From Chitinophagaceae bacterium (GTDB taxonomy: Bacteria; Bacteroidota; Bacteroidia; Chitinophagales; Chitinophagaceae): a DNA stretch of 64,000 nt. Under the pieces are notes generated by a model. That model saw nothing but the letters and a program-made list of their open reading frames with translations, had not been told where the DNA came from and made no database searches. Positions within the stretch are counted from its first letter, which is position 1; each line of letters begins with the position of its first letter. The translations under genes and the position numbers were made by a program. The stretch spans positions 1 to 64,000 of the forward strand of contig JADKAM010000002.1 of NCBI GenBank assembly GCA_016715365.1. The letters are read 5' to 3'. This document shows positions 28,485-37,514 of the stretch, piece after piece.

Positions 28485-29514
28485 GCGTAGAGTATTTGCT
28501 TAAAATTACAGAATCCAGATGGTAGAGGGATACCCTCAAGGGGGTATTTTTTAAATGCCTGCTTATTTCGCCGGCAGCTGCCAGCACTTCTTTGATATCG
28601 CTTTGTTCATCCCGCAGCATATCGCCTTTTTTCAGATCGTAGCCCTGTAGCAACGTATCTTTTAAAACCTGGTAACGGTTGCCGCTTTTACTGCAGAAGG
28701 AATTGCTGAAAGCTTCATCCGGCAAACCTTGTATCAAGCCGCTGTACATATTGTTGTGATACAAAACTTTCCAGTTAAACAAAGGAAAGGCAACATCCAG
28801 TGGCAATGGATACCTGGAGAGGTTACCGGTGTATTTTTTTAATTCATCGGTTTCTAAAATGGAATTTTTTGTAGCAGGATTTTTTAAGTTGCCCATGTTG
28901 TAACACATCAGCAGGCCACGGTCAACAGGCGGTACACCGGTTTTCGAAAGAAATTTTATCTGGTGAAGACGGATGGTGCAAGACAGTCTGGAGCCTTGAG
29001 TTTGGTGTCTGACGTTTTTGAGCAGCCGGAAGTATTTGTCTTTGGTAGCTTCCGTCCAGTCGCAGTCAATTTGTATTTCCGGAATTGAGTCAATGCCGGT
29101 TGACTCTTTAATTTCAAGAATGAGGCTGTTAATATTTTCAGCTAATTGTTTTACCTGCGATGAATCAATTTTCTGAATGCATTCATTGGTAATAAATACT
29201 GTTGGGATAATCGTAAAGCCTCCTTGCAGCTCATCCCTTGATGCTTGTATTTTAGCCACTGGCTTGGGTTTTCTCGCTGCTTCATCCCAATCCACATCAA
29301 AAAATTTAAGGTAGATGGTTTTTACTTTTAAGGAATCTAATTTTTGTTTTTCAAAATTGGTAAGTGTTAAAATGGATTTCCAATAGTAGAAGGAGGGCTC
29401 GATTTGACGGGGTTTGCTTTTTGTGGTGCAGGTTGAAAGTGTAAACAGCAAAGCCGGAATCAGGAGCCTTAATAAATTTGAGGAAAGAATATGATTGGGT
29501 TTCAGTAAAAACAT
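28450..29514 (-). CDS. Predicted lipoprotein, TIM-barrel-like, unknown function
   Basis: I chose MFLLKPNHILSSNLLRLLIP at 29514 as start because it opens a lipoprotein signal ending in the lipobox LSTC; an in-frame start at 29595 would overlap the response-regulator gene. The mature ~325 residues alternate strands and helices like a glycosidase-type barrel: KTIYLKFFDVDWDE, TIIPTVFITNEC, PEIQIDCDWTEATKDKYFRL, RLSCTIRLHQIKF, RGLLMCYNMGNL and PLPLDVAFPLFNWKVL. Conserved acidic residues on strand ends (DCDW) would fit a hydrolase, but no family signature is certain. It lies 52 bases after the LytTR regulator and overlaps the next gene by 35 bases, so it belongs to that operon. Confidence 0.78.
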   Translation of the reverse strand: MFLLKPNHILSSNLLRLLIPALLFTLSTCTTKSKPRQIEPSFYYWKSILTLTNFEKQKLDSLKVKTIYLKFFDVDWDEAARKPKPVAKIQASRDELQGGFTIIPTVFITNECIQKIDSSQVKQLAENINSLILEIKESTGIDSIPEIQIDCDWTEATKDKYFRLLKNVRHQTQGSRLSCTIRLHQIKFLSKTGVPPVDRGLLMCYNMGNLKNPATKNSILETDELKKYTGNLSRYPLPLDVAFPLFNWKVLYHNNMYSGLIQGLPDEAFSNSFCSKSGNRYQVLKDTLLQGYDLKKGDMLRDEQSDIKEVLAAAGEISRHLKNTPLRVSLYHLDSVILSKYSTHELESIYNSLH

Positions 29515-29566
29515 CTTACCAAAAATAGGGTAATAAAAAGTTGAAGTGACCTGTAGAAATAAATAT

Positions 29567-30325
29567 TTACTGCCCCAGCCATTCCTTAAAACCATTTACC
29601 CTTTCACGGCTTACAATGGTTTCGGCATCGGTGGCAGGCGAAATTTCCAGTTTCAATCTTCCGCCAAGCCAGGTATGCACTTTTTTTATGGCTTCAATAT
29701 TAACCAGTAAATGCCGGTTGATACGGTAAAATTTATTAGGCTGCAGGAGTTCTTCCAGTTGCGAAAGGTTTATCTCTAATAGATGCTTGTTATTGCTGAA
29801 ATCCACTGCGTAACAGAGTTTGCCATCGGCATAACAAAAAGCAGTGGCTTCGGTTTTTATATAAGTTAATTGCTGCCCACGCTTTACCAGCAGGCGCTCT
29901 TTAAATTTTGAGCTGCTCATTTCAATGAAAGCTTTCAGGATTTTTTCAGAAAAATCATGCTCATCTTTTACATACAGCTGCCTGTATTTTTCCACAGCTT
30001 TTATCAGTTCGGTTTCATCAATGGGTTTCAGCAAATAATCAATGCTGTTTACTTTAAAAGCCTTTAATGTGTATTGATCAAAAGCCGTTGTAAAAATTAC
30101 CGGGGCTGTTATCTGTACCTGCAAAAAAATATCAAAGCTTAAACCATCAGCAAGCTGTATATCCATAAAAATAAGATCGGGCTGCGGCGATGATTGAAAA
30201 TAATGCACAGCCGCCGCAACACTGTCAAGCTTTGCTACAACATCAATCTCATCGCCTGCAGCCTGCAGCAATTTGGCAAGCCGGTTGGCCGCAGGTGTTT
30301 CATCTTCTATAATTATTACCTTCAT
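29567..30325 (-). CDS. LytTR-family response regulator
   Basis: This 252-residue two-component regulator has a receiver domain at 1-120 with the acidic pair at the start (IIIEDET), the phospho-acceptor D55 in LIFMDIQLADG, and a conserved Lys in DYLLKPID. A LytTR DNA-binding domain follows from ~145 (ERLLVKRGQQLTYIKTE, FYRINRHLLVNIEAIKKV). It is nine bases downstream of the histidine kinase that must phosphorylate it. The next genes in the unit are two exported proteins of unknown function, plausible targets or partners. Confidence 0.96.
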   Translation of the reverse strand: MKVIIIEDETPAANRLAKLLQAAGDEIDVVAKLDSVAAAVHYFQSSPQPDLIFMDIQLADGLSFDIFLQVQITAPVIFTTAFDQYTLKAFKVNSIDYLLKPIDETELIKAVEKYRQLYVKDEHDFSEKILKAFIEMSSSKFKERLLVKRGQQLTYIKTEATAFCYADGKLCYAVDFSNNKHLLEINLSQLEELLQPNKFYRINRHLLVNIEAIKKVHTWLGGRLKLEISPATDAETIVSRERVNGFKEWLGQ

Positions 30326-30334
30326 ATTATTTTG

Positions 30335-31393
30335 CTATAATACCATCTGGGATTTTAAAAGCGGAATTGAAACCGTAAAACTTTCGCCGCTTTCATCTAC
30401 GATCACTTCATCATCGCTCAACAGTTTGTAACGGTTGCGTATATTATCCAATCCTATCCCGGTTGATTCTATCTGCTGGTTTTTTGCCTGCAGGTTATTG
30501 CTTAATACCAGGTGCCCGTTTTCTGCAAATACTTTTATTTTAAGCGGCTTTGCCGATGAAACAATATTGTGCTTGATGGCGTTTTCCATCAGTAATTGCA
30601 GCGATAACGGCACAATCCTCTGCTGCAGTTTTTCTTCCGGCACATCAATTTCAATATCCAGGTTATCACCAAATCTTGTCTTTAATAAAAAACCATAGGC
30701 TTTCAATACATCCAGTTCATCTTTTAATGGAATTGTTTTTTCATCCTGCACTTCCAGGATATGGCGATATACTTTCGACATTTGCTGTACAAACTCAATG
30801 GCCTGGTCTGGTGTATCGGGAATAAGGGCGGTAAGCGTATTCAGGTTGTTGAACAGGAAATGTGGATTCACCTGTGTTTTCAATGCATTCAGCTGGGCAT
30901 TCAGGCTTTCCCGTTTCAGGGTCTCTTTTTCTTCTACCGATTTTTTCAGCTCATTCATAAAATAAATACTTTCATAAATGGCAATGATCATGATGGTGCA
31001 GAAAATAGCTGCCGAATTGGATTTGATGAGTGTATCTGTTTTAAAATGTCCACCATTCATTCCTTTAAAAATAAGATCATCAATTATCCAGCCTAACAGA
31101 TTTTCGCCAATAACTGTGAACAAAAACATGCTCACCGACTGGTGAATTAATCTTTTGCGCACGTCTTCAAACTGGGGATATTTTCCACGGCTCCAGATCA
31201 TGATCAGCCTGTCGCCTGCCCACAAGGCAATTGTAATTACCAGGGTGGTAAGGTAATTATACAAACTAAAATAAGGTGGTCTGTCGAAGCGGCAGCCCAT
31301 AAAAACAATGGGCACAATAAAACTTAAAACAGGAATGGTGAATAGCATTAACCACCCGTCATTGAATCCTATTTTACAATTGGTTTGCCTCAT
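30335..31393 (-). CDS. LytS/YehU-type sensor histidine kinase
   Basis: This 352-residue membrane sensor kinase has a few hydrophobic helices in the N-terminal ~145 residues (the sensor), a short coiled segment ending LNAQLNALKTQ, the His_kinase motif NPHFLFNNLNTLTAL with phospho-acceptor H178, and a HATPase domain with LLMENAIKHN and GIGLDNIRNRYKLL. No periplasmic ligand domain of size is present, so the signal may be sensed in the membrane. It is the first gene of the unit and partners the LytTR regulator nine bases downstream. Confidence 0.95.
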   Translation of the reverse strand: MRQTNCKIGFNDGWLMLFTIPVLSFIVPIVFMGCRFDRPPYFSLYNYLTTLVITIALWAGDRLIMIWSRGKYPQFEDVRKRLIHQSVSMFLFTVIGENLLGWIIDDLIFKGMNGGHFKTDTLIKSNSAAIFCTIMIIAIYESIYFMNELKKSVEEKETLKRESLNAQLNALKTQVNPHFLFNNLNTLTALIPDTPDQAIEFVQQMSKVYRHILEVQDEKTIPLKDELDVLKAYGFLLKTRFGDNLDIEIDVPEEKLQQRIVPLSLQLLMENAIKHNIVSSAKPLKIKVFAENGHLVLSNNLQAKNQQIESTGIGLDNIRNRYKLLSDDEVIVDESGESFTVSIPLLKSQMVL

Positions 31394-31408
31394 GTAGTAA
31401 AGATATAA

Positions 31409-31434
31409 AAACCCACAGGTTTATCTGTGGGTTT
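31409..31434 (-). terminator. Intrinsic terminator of the 190-residue secreted protein gene
   Basis: AAACCCACAG at 31409-31418 pairs perfectly with CTGTGGGTTT at 31425-31434. On the minus strand it follows the stop at 31461 and is trailed by T residues, separating that gene from the kinase downstream. Confidence 0.85.
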
Positions 31435-31460
31435 ATGTTGTGGTTTAACTTAGCTGTTAA

Positions 31461-32033
31461 TTATTTTTCGACACGGCTGTTGTAAGTATCTACAGCATCC
31501 TTTAACTGTGCAATATCATTTTGAGCTGCCTTCGCTTTTTCAATGGCCGGGGCATACGTTCCAAAACTATTGGCTACAACCGTGCTCAGGGTTTTCTTCG
31601 AAACCAGTTTCAGCTGTTGGTTCTTATTTTCATAAATAAAATAGTCGCCGGGTTTTCCTTCAGTACCACTCAGGAAAAACACTTCGTTTCCTATTTGAGT
31701 TGGTTTAGAAGATGCATTGCTTGCTTTTTGCAAAAAAGTAAGTTCACCATTGCAAACCACTTTAAAAAAGTCGCCTTTCATGCAATTATAATTTGTTTCA
31801 CCAACTACGGCAGATGCAATATCACCGCCGTTGTATTTTTTTTCTTTTCCATCGGTAAGCATAACCACCGACGCATCTTTACGGATATTATCTTTAATAA
31901 AGCCGGTTACAACGGTATTGTCGGGCAAAACAACTTTTCCTGTGCTGAACCCTTTAGGAACTTCGGTTTGGGCTGTAGCCTGCAAAACAAAGAGGCTACA
32001 AATAAAAGCCGGTAATAGTTTTAATATTTTCAT
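31461..32033 (-). CDS. Secreted protein, unknown function
   Basis: This 190-residue protein begins with a clear signal peptide (MKILKLLPAFICSLFVLQAT, cleavage after AQ). The mature part is beta-rich (GKVVLPDNTVVTGFIKDNIR, then SVVMLTDGKEKKYNGGDIAS), with two cysteines around NCMKGDFFKVVC. It ends in a short helical, probably coiled segment (IEKAKAAQNDIAQLKDAVDT). No family is recognised. It is a single-gene unit bounded by a terminator, upstream of the sensor kinase on the same strand. Confidence 0.8.
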   Translation of the reverse strand: MKILKLLPAFICSLFVLQATAQTEVPKGFSTGKVVLPDNTVVTGFIKDNIRKDASVVMLTDGKEKKYNGGDIASAVVGETNYNCMKGDFFKVVCNGELTFLQKASNASSKPTQIGNEVFFLSGTEGKPGDYFIYENKNQQLKLVSKKTLSTVVANSFGTYAPAIEKAKAAQNDIAQLKDAVDTYNSRVEK

Positions 32034-32221
32034 GACTGTAGTTTTTAGTTTGATAAATATGTTAAGGAGTCTGTTACGTAACCCAATGTTACCATGTATT
32101 TATTGTGGCTGCAATCAAAATGGAATGAGTTGCTGAAAAAGCGGAGTGAATTGTAGAAATCAGGTTTACAGAATTTTTGCCCGGTTGATAATCCGGCAAG
32201 ACTATCCTTTATCTTTGTTTT

Positions 32222-32704
32222 ATGACTTCACAATTTTTTACCTACGATAAGAACAAAGTTATACAGGCATTGCGCTATCATTTTATAACCCGGAGAGAAA
32301 TAAAAGTGATGATGATACTGGTGAATGTATTTGCCATACTTTCGGCAGTTCTGTTCTTTTTTAAAAAGATTTCGCCTTTTGCATTTTTAATAAGCTCGCT
32401 GTTGTGGTTTACTTTAATGATCATATTCTGGTTTGTAATGCCCTATATGGTTTATAGAAAAGCAGAAACTTTCCGGGATCGTTTTAGAGCAATTTTAGCC
32501 GATGATATTTTTAGAATTGAAAATGAGAGAGGTGGCAGAAACTGGAACTGGAGCGAATTCAGCACCTGGATAGAGAGCCCGCATTTTTATCATCTCTATT
32601 TCAACAGCCGCTCATTTTTTATTGTACCCAAAGATGCTTTTGAAGGAGATGATGTGCATGAGGCGAGGAATATTTTCAGGGAGAAGATTGGGCAGAAGAA
32701 ATGA
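32222..32704 (+). CDS. YcxB-like membrane protein
   Basis: This 160-residue protein has two membrane helices at about 36-54 and 60-80, followed by a cytoplasmic domain with the pattern of YcxB-like proteins: WNWSEFSTWIESPHFYHLYF and the strand SRSFFIVPKDAF. The role of that family is not known. It is a stand-alone gene, convergent with the GNAT gene, and is followed by an inverted repeat. Confidence 0.82.
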   Translation: MTSQFFTYDKNKVIQALRYHFITRREIKVMMILVNVFAILSAVLFFFKKISPFAFLISSLLWFTLMIIFWFVMPYMVYRKAETFRDRFRAILADDIFRIENERGGRNWNWSEFSTWIESPHFYHLYFNSRSFFIVPKDAFEGDDVHEARNIFREKIGQKK

Positions 32705-32712
32705 GTTCTTGG

Positions 32713-32798
32713 TTTTTAGTTCTTAGTTGGGAAAAACTCCAGATCTTCAGAATAATTCTGAATTGTAAAGCGCTGAACTAAAAACTAAGAACTAAAAA
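32713..32798. repeat. 86-bp inverted-repeat element between convergent genes
   Basis: TTTTTAGTTCTTAGTT at 32713-32728 has its perfect complement at 32783-32798, 54 bases apart. Each side also carries a second, degenerate copy of the AGTTCTTAG word. It lies between convergent stops, so termination is possible, but the long spacer and repeated words suggest a small non-coding repeat element. Confidence 0.6.
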
Positions 32799-32799
32799 C

Positions 32800-33228
32800 T
32801 TACAGTTTTTTCTCCATCACATAATGCGGAATAGTTACCTCGGTAAATTTATCGCCCACAACTTTGTAACCCAGTTTTTCATAAAATCCCACGGCGGTTT
32901 CCCGGGCATGCATGATCAGTTTTTTATAACCTTTATCACGGGAAATAAGTTCAGCAAAATTCATCATACTGGCACCAATGCCCTTGCCCTGCTGGTTATT
33001 TTGAACGGCCATTTGCCTCAGGCGCAAACTATTTTTACCTTCTTTGGTAAGCATGCAGCAGGCCAGCATCTGGTCTTCATCAAATGCAGCAATTAAAATA
33101 TCCTCTTTTTCTTTTGCCAGCTCCTCGGGTGTAAGACTTAACCCCAGTGGCTTGCGCAAAATCTCATTGCGGAGGTTTACCATTTGCTGGTACTCCTTAG
33201 TGCCGTGGTCTATTTGTTTTAAGGCCAT
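32800..33228 (-). CDS. GNAT family N-acetyltransferase
   Basis: This 142-residue acetyl-CoA-dependent acyltransferase has motif A, the pyrophosphate-binding loop, at QNNQQGKGIGASMMNFAE preceded by the strand LRLRQMAV. Motif B is GFYEKLGYKVVGDKF. The length is that of a single GNAT domain. The substrate cannot be inferred; the closest general look is the ElaA/YjcF-like small acetyltransferases. It is a single gene, convergent with the YcxB-like gene and divergent from acpP. Confidence 0.93.
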   Translation of the reverse strand: MALKQIDHGTKEYQQMVNLRNEILRKPLGLSLTPEELAKEKEDILIAAFDEDQMLACCMLTKEGKNSLRLRQMAVQNNQQGKGIGASMMNFAELISRDKGYKKLIMHARETAVGFYEKLGYKVVGDKFTEVTIPHYVMEKKL

Positions 33229-33437
33229 AACGGGATATTATTTTTAATGAATTTTGAAGTTTTGGTAAAGGACGGGATAACAATATACAATTTTTTCGGG
33301 TATTGAATTAATGAAAAAAACTGCCATGACTTGGTTATGGATCGTTTATGTTATTAAAAAGGGTAGATAAAAAGGGTTTTTAACAGCCAGTAATTTTTAT
33401 ACCCCAAAATGGTTATTTATCAAACAATATCTATTTC

Positions 33438-33467
33438 TTTGCAATTAGTGCAAAATGTATATTTTTG
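33438..33467 (+). promoter_or_regulatory. Promoter of acpP-fabF
   Basis: TTTG at 33438-33441 and TATTTTTG at 33460-33467, 18 bases apart, match the Bacteroidota primary-sigma consensus TTTG/TAnnTTTG. Transcription would begin near 33474, giving a leader of about 20 bases before the acpP ATG at 33496. Confidence 0.7.
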
Positions 33468-33495
33468 CAACCAATACAAACTAAATTTAATTATC

Positions 33496-33732
33496 ATGTC
33501 AGACATTGCAACAAGAGTAAAGAAAATAATTGTTGACAAATTAGGAGTAGATGAAGCGGAGGTTACGCCAGAAGCTTCTTTTACCAACGATTTAGGTGCC
33601 GATAGCTTGGACACCGTAGAACTTATTATGGAATTTGAAAAGGAATTCAACATTTCTATTCCGGATGAGCAGGCTGAGACCATTACTACTGTAGGTCAGG
33701 CCAATGCTTACTTAGAAGAGCATGCTAAGTAA
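33496..33732 (+). CDS. acpP: Acyl carrier protein
   Basis: This 78-residue carrier holds growing acyl chains on a phosphopantetheine arm. The start MSDIATRVKKIIVDKLGVDE at 33496 is the standard one; an upstream in-frame start at 33409 precedes the promoter. The attachment serine is S37 in LGADSLDTVEL. The length and acidic helices are typical. fabF follows after 27 bases, the usual arrangement, so the two are co-transcribed. Confidence 0.98.
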   Translation: MSDIATRVKKIIVDKLGVDEAEVTPEASFTNDLGADSLDTVELIMEFEKEFNISIPDEQAETITTVGQANAYLEEHAK

Positions 33733-33759
33733 TTAACTTAACTATCACAGGCAAATTTT

Positions 33760-35013
33760 ATGGAATTAAAGCGGGTTGTAGTTACCGGATTGGGAGCACT
33801 GACTCCATTAGGCAAAACTGTTGACGAATATTGGCAGGGTTTGACTGATGGCGTGAGTGGTTGTGATTTTATCAAACAATTCGATTGCAGCAAGTTTAAA
33901 ACCAGGTTTGCCTGTGAGGTTAAAGATTTTGAACCCACCGATTACCTGGAACGGAAGGAAGCCCGAAAAATTGACCGCTTTACCCAGTTTGCTTTAATTG
34001 CAAGCGATGAAGCCATTAAAGATGCCGGCATCAGCAGAGAAAATGTTGATGTGGACAGGGTAGGTGTAATTTTTGCCAGCGGCATTGGAGGCATCACTAC
34101 CTTTTACGAAGAAGTGAGCAACTTTGCCTTGGGTGATGGCACCCCACGTTACAATCCTTTCTTTATACCGAAAATGATATTGGATATTGCCGCAGGGCAG
34201 ATATCTATGCGTCATGGTTTCAGAGGTCCCAACTATGCAGTTGTTAGTGCCTGCGCAAGCAGCACCAATGCTGTTATTGATGCTTTTGATACCATCAGGC
34301 TGGGTAAGGCTGATATTATTATTACCGGGGGAAGCGAAGCGGTGATCAGCTCGCCGGGTGTTGGTGGTTTCAATGCCATGAAAGCACTCAGCGAAAGAAA
34401 TGACGACCCCAAAACAGCCAGCCGCCCATTTGATAAAGACCGTGATGGTTTTGTTATGGGAGAAGGTGCAGGTGTTCTGGTGTTGGAAAGCCTGGAGCAT
34501 GCACTTGCCCGTGGCGCAAAAATTTATTGCGAAGTTGCCGGTGGCGGCGCTACTGCCGATGCACATCATATTACAGCTCCACATCCCGAAGGATTGGGCG
34601 CACAAAATGTAATGAATGTGGCATTGAAAGACGCAGGTTTAAAACCGGAAGATATCGACTACATCAATGTACATGGTACATCAACCCCGCTGGGCGATTT
34701 AGCCGAAACAAAAGCCATACTGAATGTTTTTGGTGATCATGCTTATGATTTAAACATCAGCTCTACTAAAAGTATGACGGGCCATTGCCTGGGTGCTGCC
34801 GGTGTTTTAGAAGCACTTGCCTGTATCATGGCTGTGGTAAAAGATATTATCCCTCCAACGATCAATCATTTTACCGATGATCCGGAACTGGATCCCAAAC
34901 TTAATTTTACTTTTAATAAAGCACAGCACCGCACGGTTAATGCTGCCCTCAGCAATACGTTTGGCTTTGGCGGGCACAATGCTTCTGTTATTGTAAAAAA
35001 ATATGTCGCTTAA
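33760..35013 (+). CDS. fabF: 3-oxoacyl-[acyl-carrier-protein] synthase II
   Basis: This 417-residue condensing enzyme elongates acyl-ACP with malonyl-ACP. The Cys-His-His triad is complete: C165 in VVSACASSTNA, H305 in NVHGTSTPLGD and H342 in MTGHCLGAAG. The N-terminus RVVVTGLGALTPLG and the C-terminal NTFGFGGHNAS are typical. It directly follows acpP. It acts in the cytoplasm in type II fatty-acid synthesis and, in many bacteria, influences the temperature response of membrane lipids. Confidence 0.98.
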   Translation: MELKRVVVTGLGALTPLGKTVDEYWQGLTDGVSGCDFIKQFDCSKFKTRFACEVKDFEPTDYLERKEARKIDRFTQFALIASDEAIKDAGISRENVDVDRVGVIFASGIGGITTFYEEVSNFALGDGTPRYNPFFIPKMILDIAAGQISMRHGFRGPNYAVVSACASSTNAVIDAFDTIRLGKADIIITGGSEAVISSPGVGGFNAMKALSERNDDPKTASRPFDKDRDGFVMGEGAGVLVLESLEHALARGAKIYCEVAGGGATADAHHITAPHPEGLGAQNVMNVALKDAGLKPEDIDYINVHGTSTPLGDLAETKAILNVFGDHAYDLNISSTKSMTGHCLGAAGVLEALACIMAVVKDIIPPTINHFTDDPELDPKLNFTFNKAQHRTVNAALSNTFGFGGHNASVIVKKYVA

Positions 35014-35078
35014 TATGATCCCTGCATTCGTTTAAGCTTTTCAGCACTATAGCCATAAAAAAATTATATCTTTCATAC

Positions 35079-36707
35079 ATGAAAAGATATTTTCTTGCTA
35101 TCAGCTTGTTTACGACAGTAAATGCATTTTCACAAGACGTAAAAATTTCCAAAGGCATAAAGCAGGCAATGGACCGGATAGATACGAATATCATCCGTTC
35201 TCATATTGCATTTCTGGCCGATGATAAATTGAAAGGACGTTACCCAGGTACGGAAGGTTTTCAAACTGCGGTTGATTATGTAATTGATGAGTTTGAAAAT
35301 ATTGGATTAACACCTTCAGGGGATGATAATGGTTTTAAGCAAAAACTGGTTATCCGTAAATCATTACTGAATAATACTTCATCAGTCGCCATACTGAAAG
35401 ATAAAAGTGGCAATACCGATTCACTTGTTTTTGCCAGGGATTTTATTCCCGTTCCACACCCCTTAATGGAAAGTGCAAATGCCGATGGGCAATTGGTTTT
35501 TGCGGGCTACGGTGTTGATATTGCCGGTGGTTATTCAGATTACAAGGATATTGATGTTAAAGGAAAGATCGTTGTATTGATCAATGGAGCGCCACCGGGG
35601 CTGATATCTACATTAACTGCACATTTTTCAAATGCAGGCAATAAAACAACAACTGCATTTACAAAAGGAGCCCATGGAGTAATAATTATTAATCCGTTAT
35701 CAAGGGGAGGAACAAACCTGAACCCAGCCATACAATCTAATACAGCATTAAATCCTGGAAAAACAATTGCTTACGGCCGTGGGTTTGTTGGTAATTTGAA
35801 AACAGTTTTAAATGGTACAGCCCCGCTTTTAAGAAAAATATTTTTAAACTCAGGCAAAAATATGGAGCAGGTTTTAGCTGATCTTAAAAATGGCAAAGCT
35901 TCTTCGTTTGAACTGCCCTATAGTATAGCCGTCTCCTACCAAACTACACATACCGATTTTGTAAGTCACAATATCCTGGGGCTTATTCCCGGAAGCGATC
36001 CTGTTTTAAAAAACGAATATGTTGTTCATTCAGCGCATCTTGATCATTTGGGAATTGGAAGGGTTGTAAATGGCGATTCAATTTATAATGGTGCACATGA
36101 TAATGCTTCGGGAGTTGCTTCATTGCTGGAGATCGCAAGGGTATATAGATCTTCGGGAGCGAAGCCAAAACGTTCTGTATTGATCGTAATGGTTACAGGC
36201 GAAGAAATGGGGCTGATAGGATCATCTTATTTTGCGGCTAACCCAACTGTGCCTAAATCTTCAATAGTGGCTGATGTAAATACAGATATGCCAACGGTGA
36301 TTGCGCCACTGCTTTCAGTTGTTCCGCTCGGGGCAGAGCATTCCAGTATTATGAATAATGTGAACTTTGCTGCAGGTTACCTGGGACTGGAAGTAGAGAA
36401 AGACCCTGAACCAAATGAGAACAGGTTTGTACGCAGCGACCAATATAGTTTTGTAATGAATGGAATACCTGCACTACATATCAAATATGGCACAAGGTCG
36501 GATGTGCCGGGGTTTAACCTGACTGATTTTGTAAAGGAATGGAGAGCCAAATATTATCACCAGGCTGCCGATGGCATGGATGGCATTTTTAATTTTGCTG
36601 CTGCAAAAAAATATGTTCAATTAAATTTTCTGATCAGTTATTCAATAGCACAAACTTTAAAGAGGCCGGATTGGAATGAAGGCGACCTGTTCGGAAAGAT
36701 CAAATAG
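35079..36707 (+). CDS. Secreted M28 family metallopeptidase
   Basis: This 542-residue exported di-zinc aminopeptidase-like enzyme has a signal peptide at 1-19 (MKRYFLAISLFTTVNAFSQ). A PA-type insert around residues 130-260 (GYGVDIAGGYSDYKDIDVKG, IVVLINGAPPG) interrupts the fold. The zinc site is legible: HSAHLDHLG, GAHDNASGVASLLE, the catalytic pair in VTGEEMGLIGS, ADVNTDMP, and a late His in ALHIKYGTRSD. It probably trims peptides in the periplasm or outside. It stands between fabF and rnc without tight coupling. Confidence 0.93.
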   Translation: MKRYFLAISLFTTVNAFSQDVKISKGIKQAMDRIDTNIIRSHIAFLADDKLKGRYPGTEGFQTAVDYVIDEFENIGLTPSGDDNGFKQKLVIRKSLLNNTSSVAILKDKSGNTDSLVFARDFIPVPHPLMESANADGQLVFAGYGVDIAGGYSDYKDIDVKGKIVVLINGAPPGLISTLTAHFSNAGNKTTTAFTKGAHGVIIINPLSRGGTNLNPAIQSNTALNPGKTIAYGRGFVGNLKTVLNGTAPLLRKIFLNSGKNMEQVLADLKNGKASSFELPYSIAVSYQTTHTDFVSHNILGLIPGSDPVLKNEYVVHSAHLDHLGIGRVVNGDSIYNGAHDNASGVASLLEIARVYRSSGAKPKRSVLIVMVTGEEMGLIGSSYFAANPTVPKSSIVADVNTDMPTVIAPLLSVVPLGAEHSSIMNNVNFAAGYLGLEVEKDPEPNENRFVRSDQYSFVMNGIPALHIKYGTRSDVPGFNLTDFVKEWRAKYYHQAADGMDGIFNFAAAKKYVQLNFLISYSIAQTLKRPDWNEGDLFGKIK

Positions 36708-36803
36708 GAAAAAAAATGAGCTGGAATAATTTTTCACCTGGCTGGTGGTTTCTTTTATTTTCACCTCAAATAAGATTAATTTCACGCAAACAATTTTTCC
36801 GTC

Positions 36804-37514
36804 TTGCAATTCATAAAGAATTTTTTTAAAAGCCAATCTCATAACAGGGAGTTTAAAAAGCAACTGAGCAATGTGCTTGGTTTTACCCCTGGCGAAATTA
36901 CACTGTACAAAACGGCACTCAGTCACCGCAGCGTTAGGGAAGGTGCCGATGAAAATAATGAGCGCCTCGAGTTTTTGGGAGATGCGGTTTTAAGTTCAAT
37001 AGTGGCACATTATCTTTTCAGGAAATATCCATACAAGGGCGAGGGTTTTTTAACCGAGATGAGAAGCAAGATGGTTAACCGTCAGAAGCTGAATGATATT
37101 GCGTTAAAAATGGGGCTTAAGAAAATTACCTTTTACAATAAGTACGATAATGCGCTGAAGATATCGCAGATATTTGGGAACACCCTGGAAGCATTGATAG
37201 GGGCGGTTTACCTGGATATAGGATATTCCGGCACACACAAGTGGGTGGAGAAATGCATCATTATGCCACACATGTTTATGGACGACCTGGAAGATGTGGA
37301 AATTAATATTAAGAACAGGTTATACGGCTGGGCTAATAAAAATGGTAAGGCACTTGAGTTTGAAACACTGGATGAGAAATTTGAGAACGGCCGCCGCTTG
37401 TTTACCATTGGCGCTACTGTTGATGGGGAATTGATTGCAGCAGCAAAAGGATACAATAAAAAAGATGCCAGCCAGATTGCGGCGCAGCTGGCAGTGGAAA
37501 AACTGGGGTTGTAG
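36804..37514 (+). CDS. rnc: Ribonuclease III, TTG start
   Basis: This 236-residue double-strand-specific endoribonuclease processes rRNA precursors and structured mRNAs. The catalytic signature NERLEFLGDAVLSS is at ~52-65, the second acidic site is in FGNTLEALIGAVYLD, and the dsRNA-binding domain occupies the last ~75 residues, ending KDASQIAAQLAVEKLGL. The start codon is TTG at 36804: no ATG lies in frame before the conserved LGFTPGEITLYKTALSHRS, so TTG is the reasonable choice. In many Bacteroidota it follows acpP-fabF; here an M28 gene intervenes. Confidence 0.96.
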   Translation: MQFIKNFFKSQSHNREFKKQLSNVLGFTPGEITLYKTALSHRSVREGADENNERLEFLGDAVLSSIVAHYLFRKYPYKGEGFLTEMRSKMVNRQKLNDIALKMGLKKITFYNKYDNALKISQIFGNTLEALIGAVYLDIGYSGTHKWVEKCIIMPHMFMDDLEDVEINIKNRLYGWANKNGKALEFETLDEKFENGRRLFTIGATVDGELIAAAKGYNKKDASQIAAQLAVEKLGL

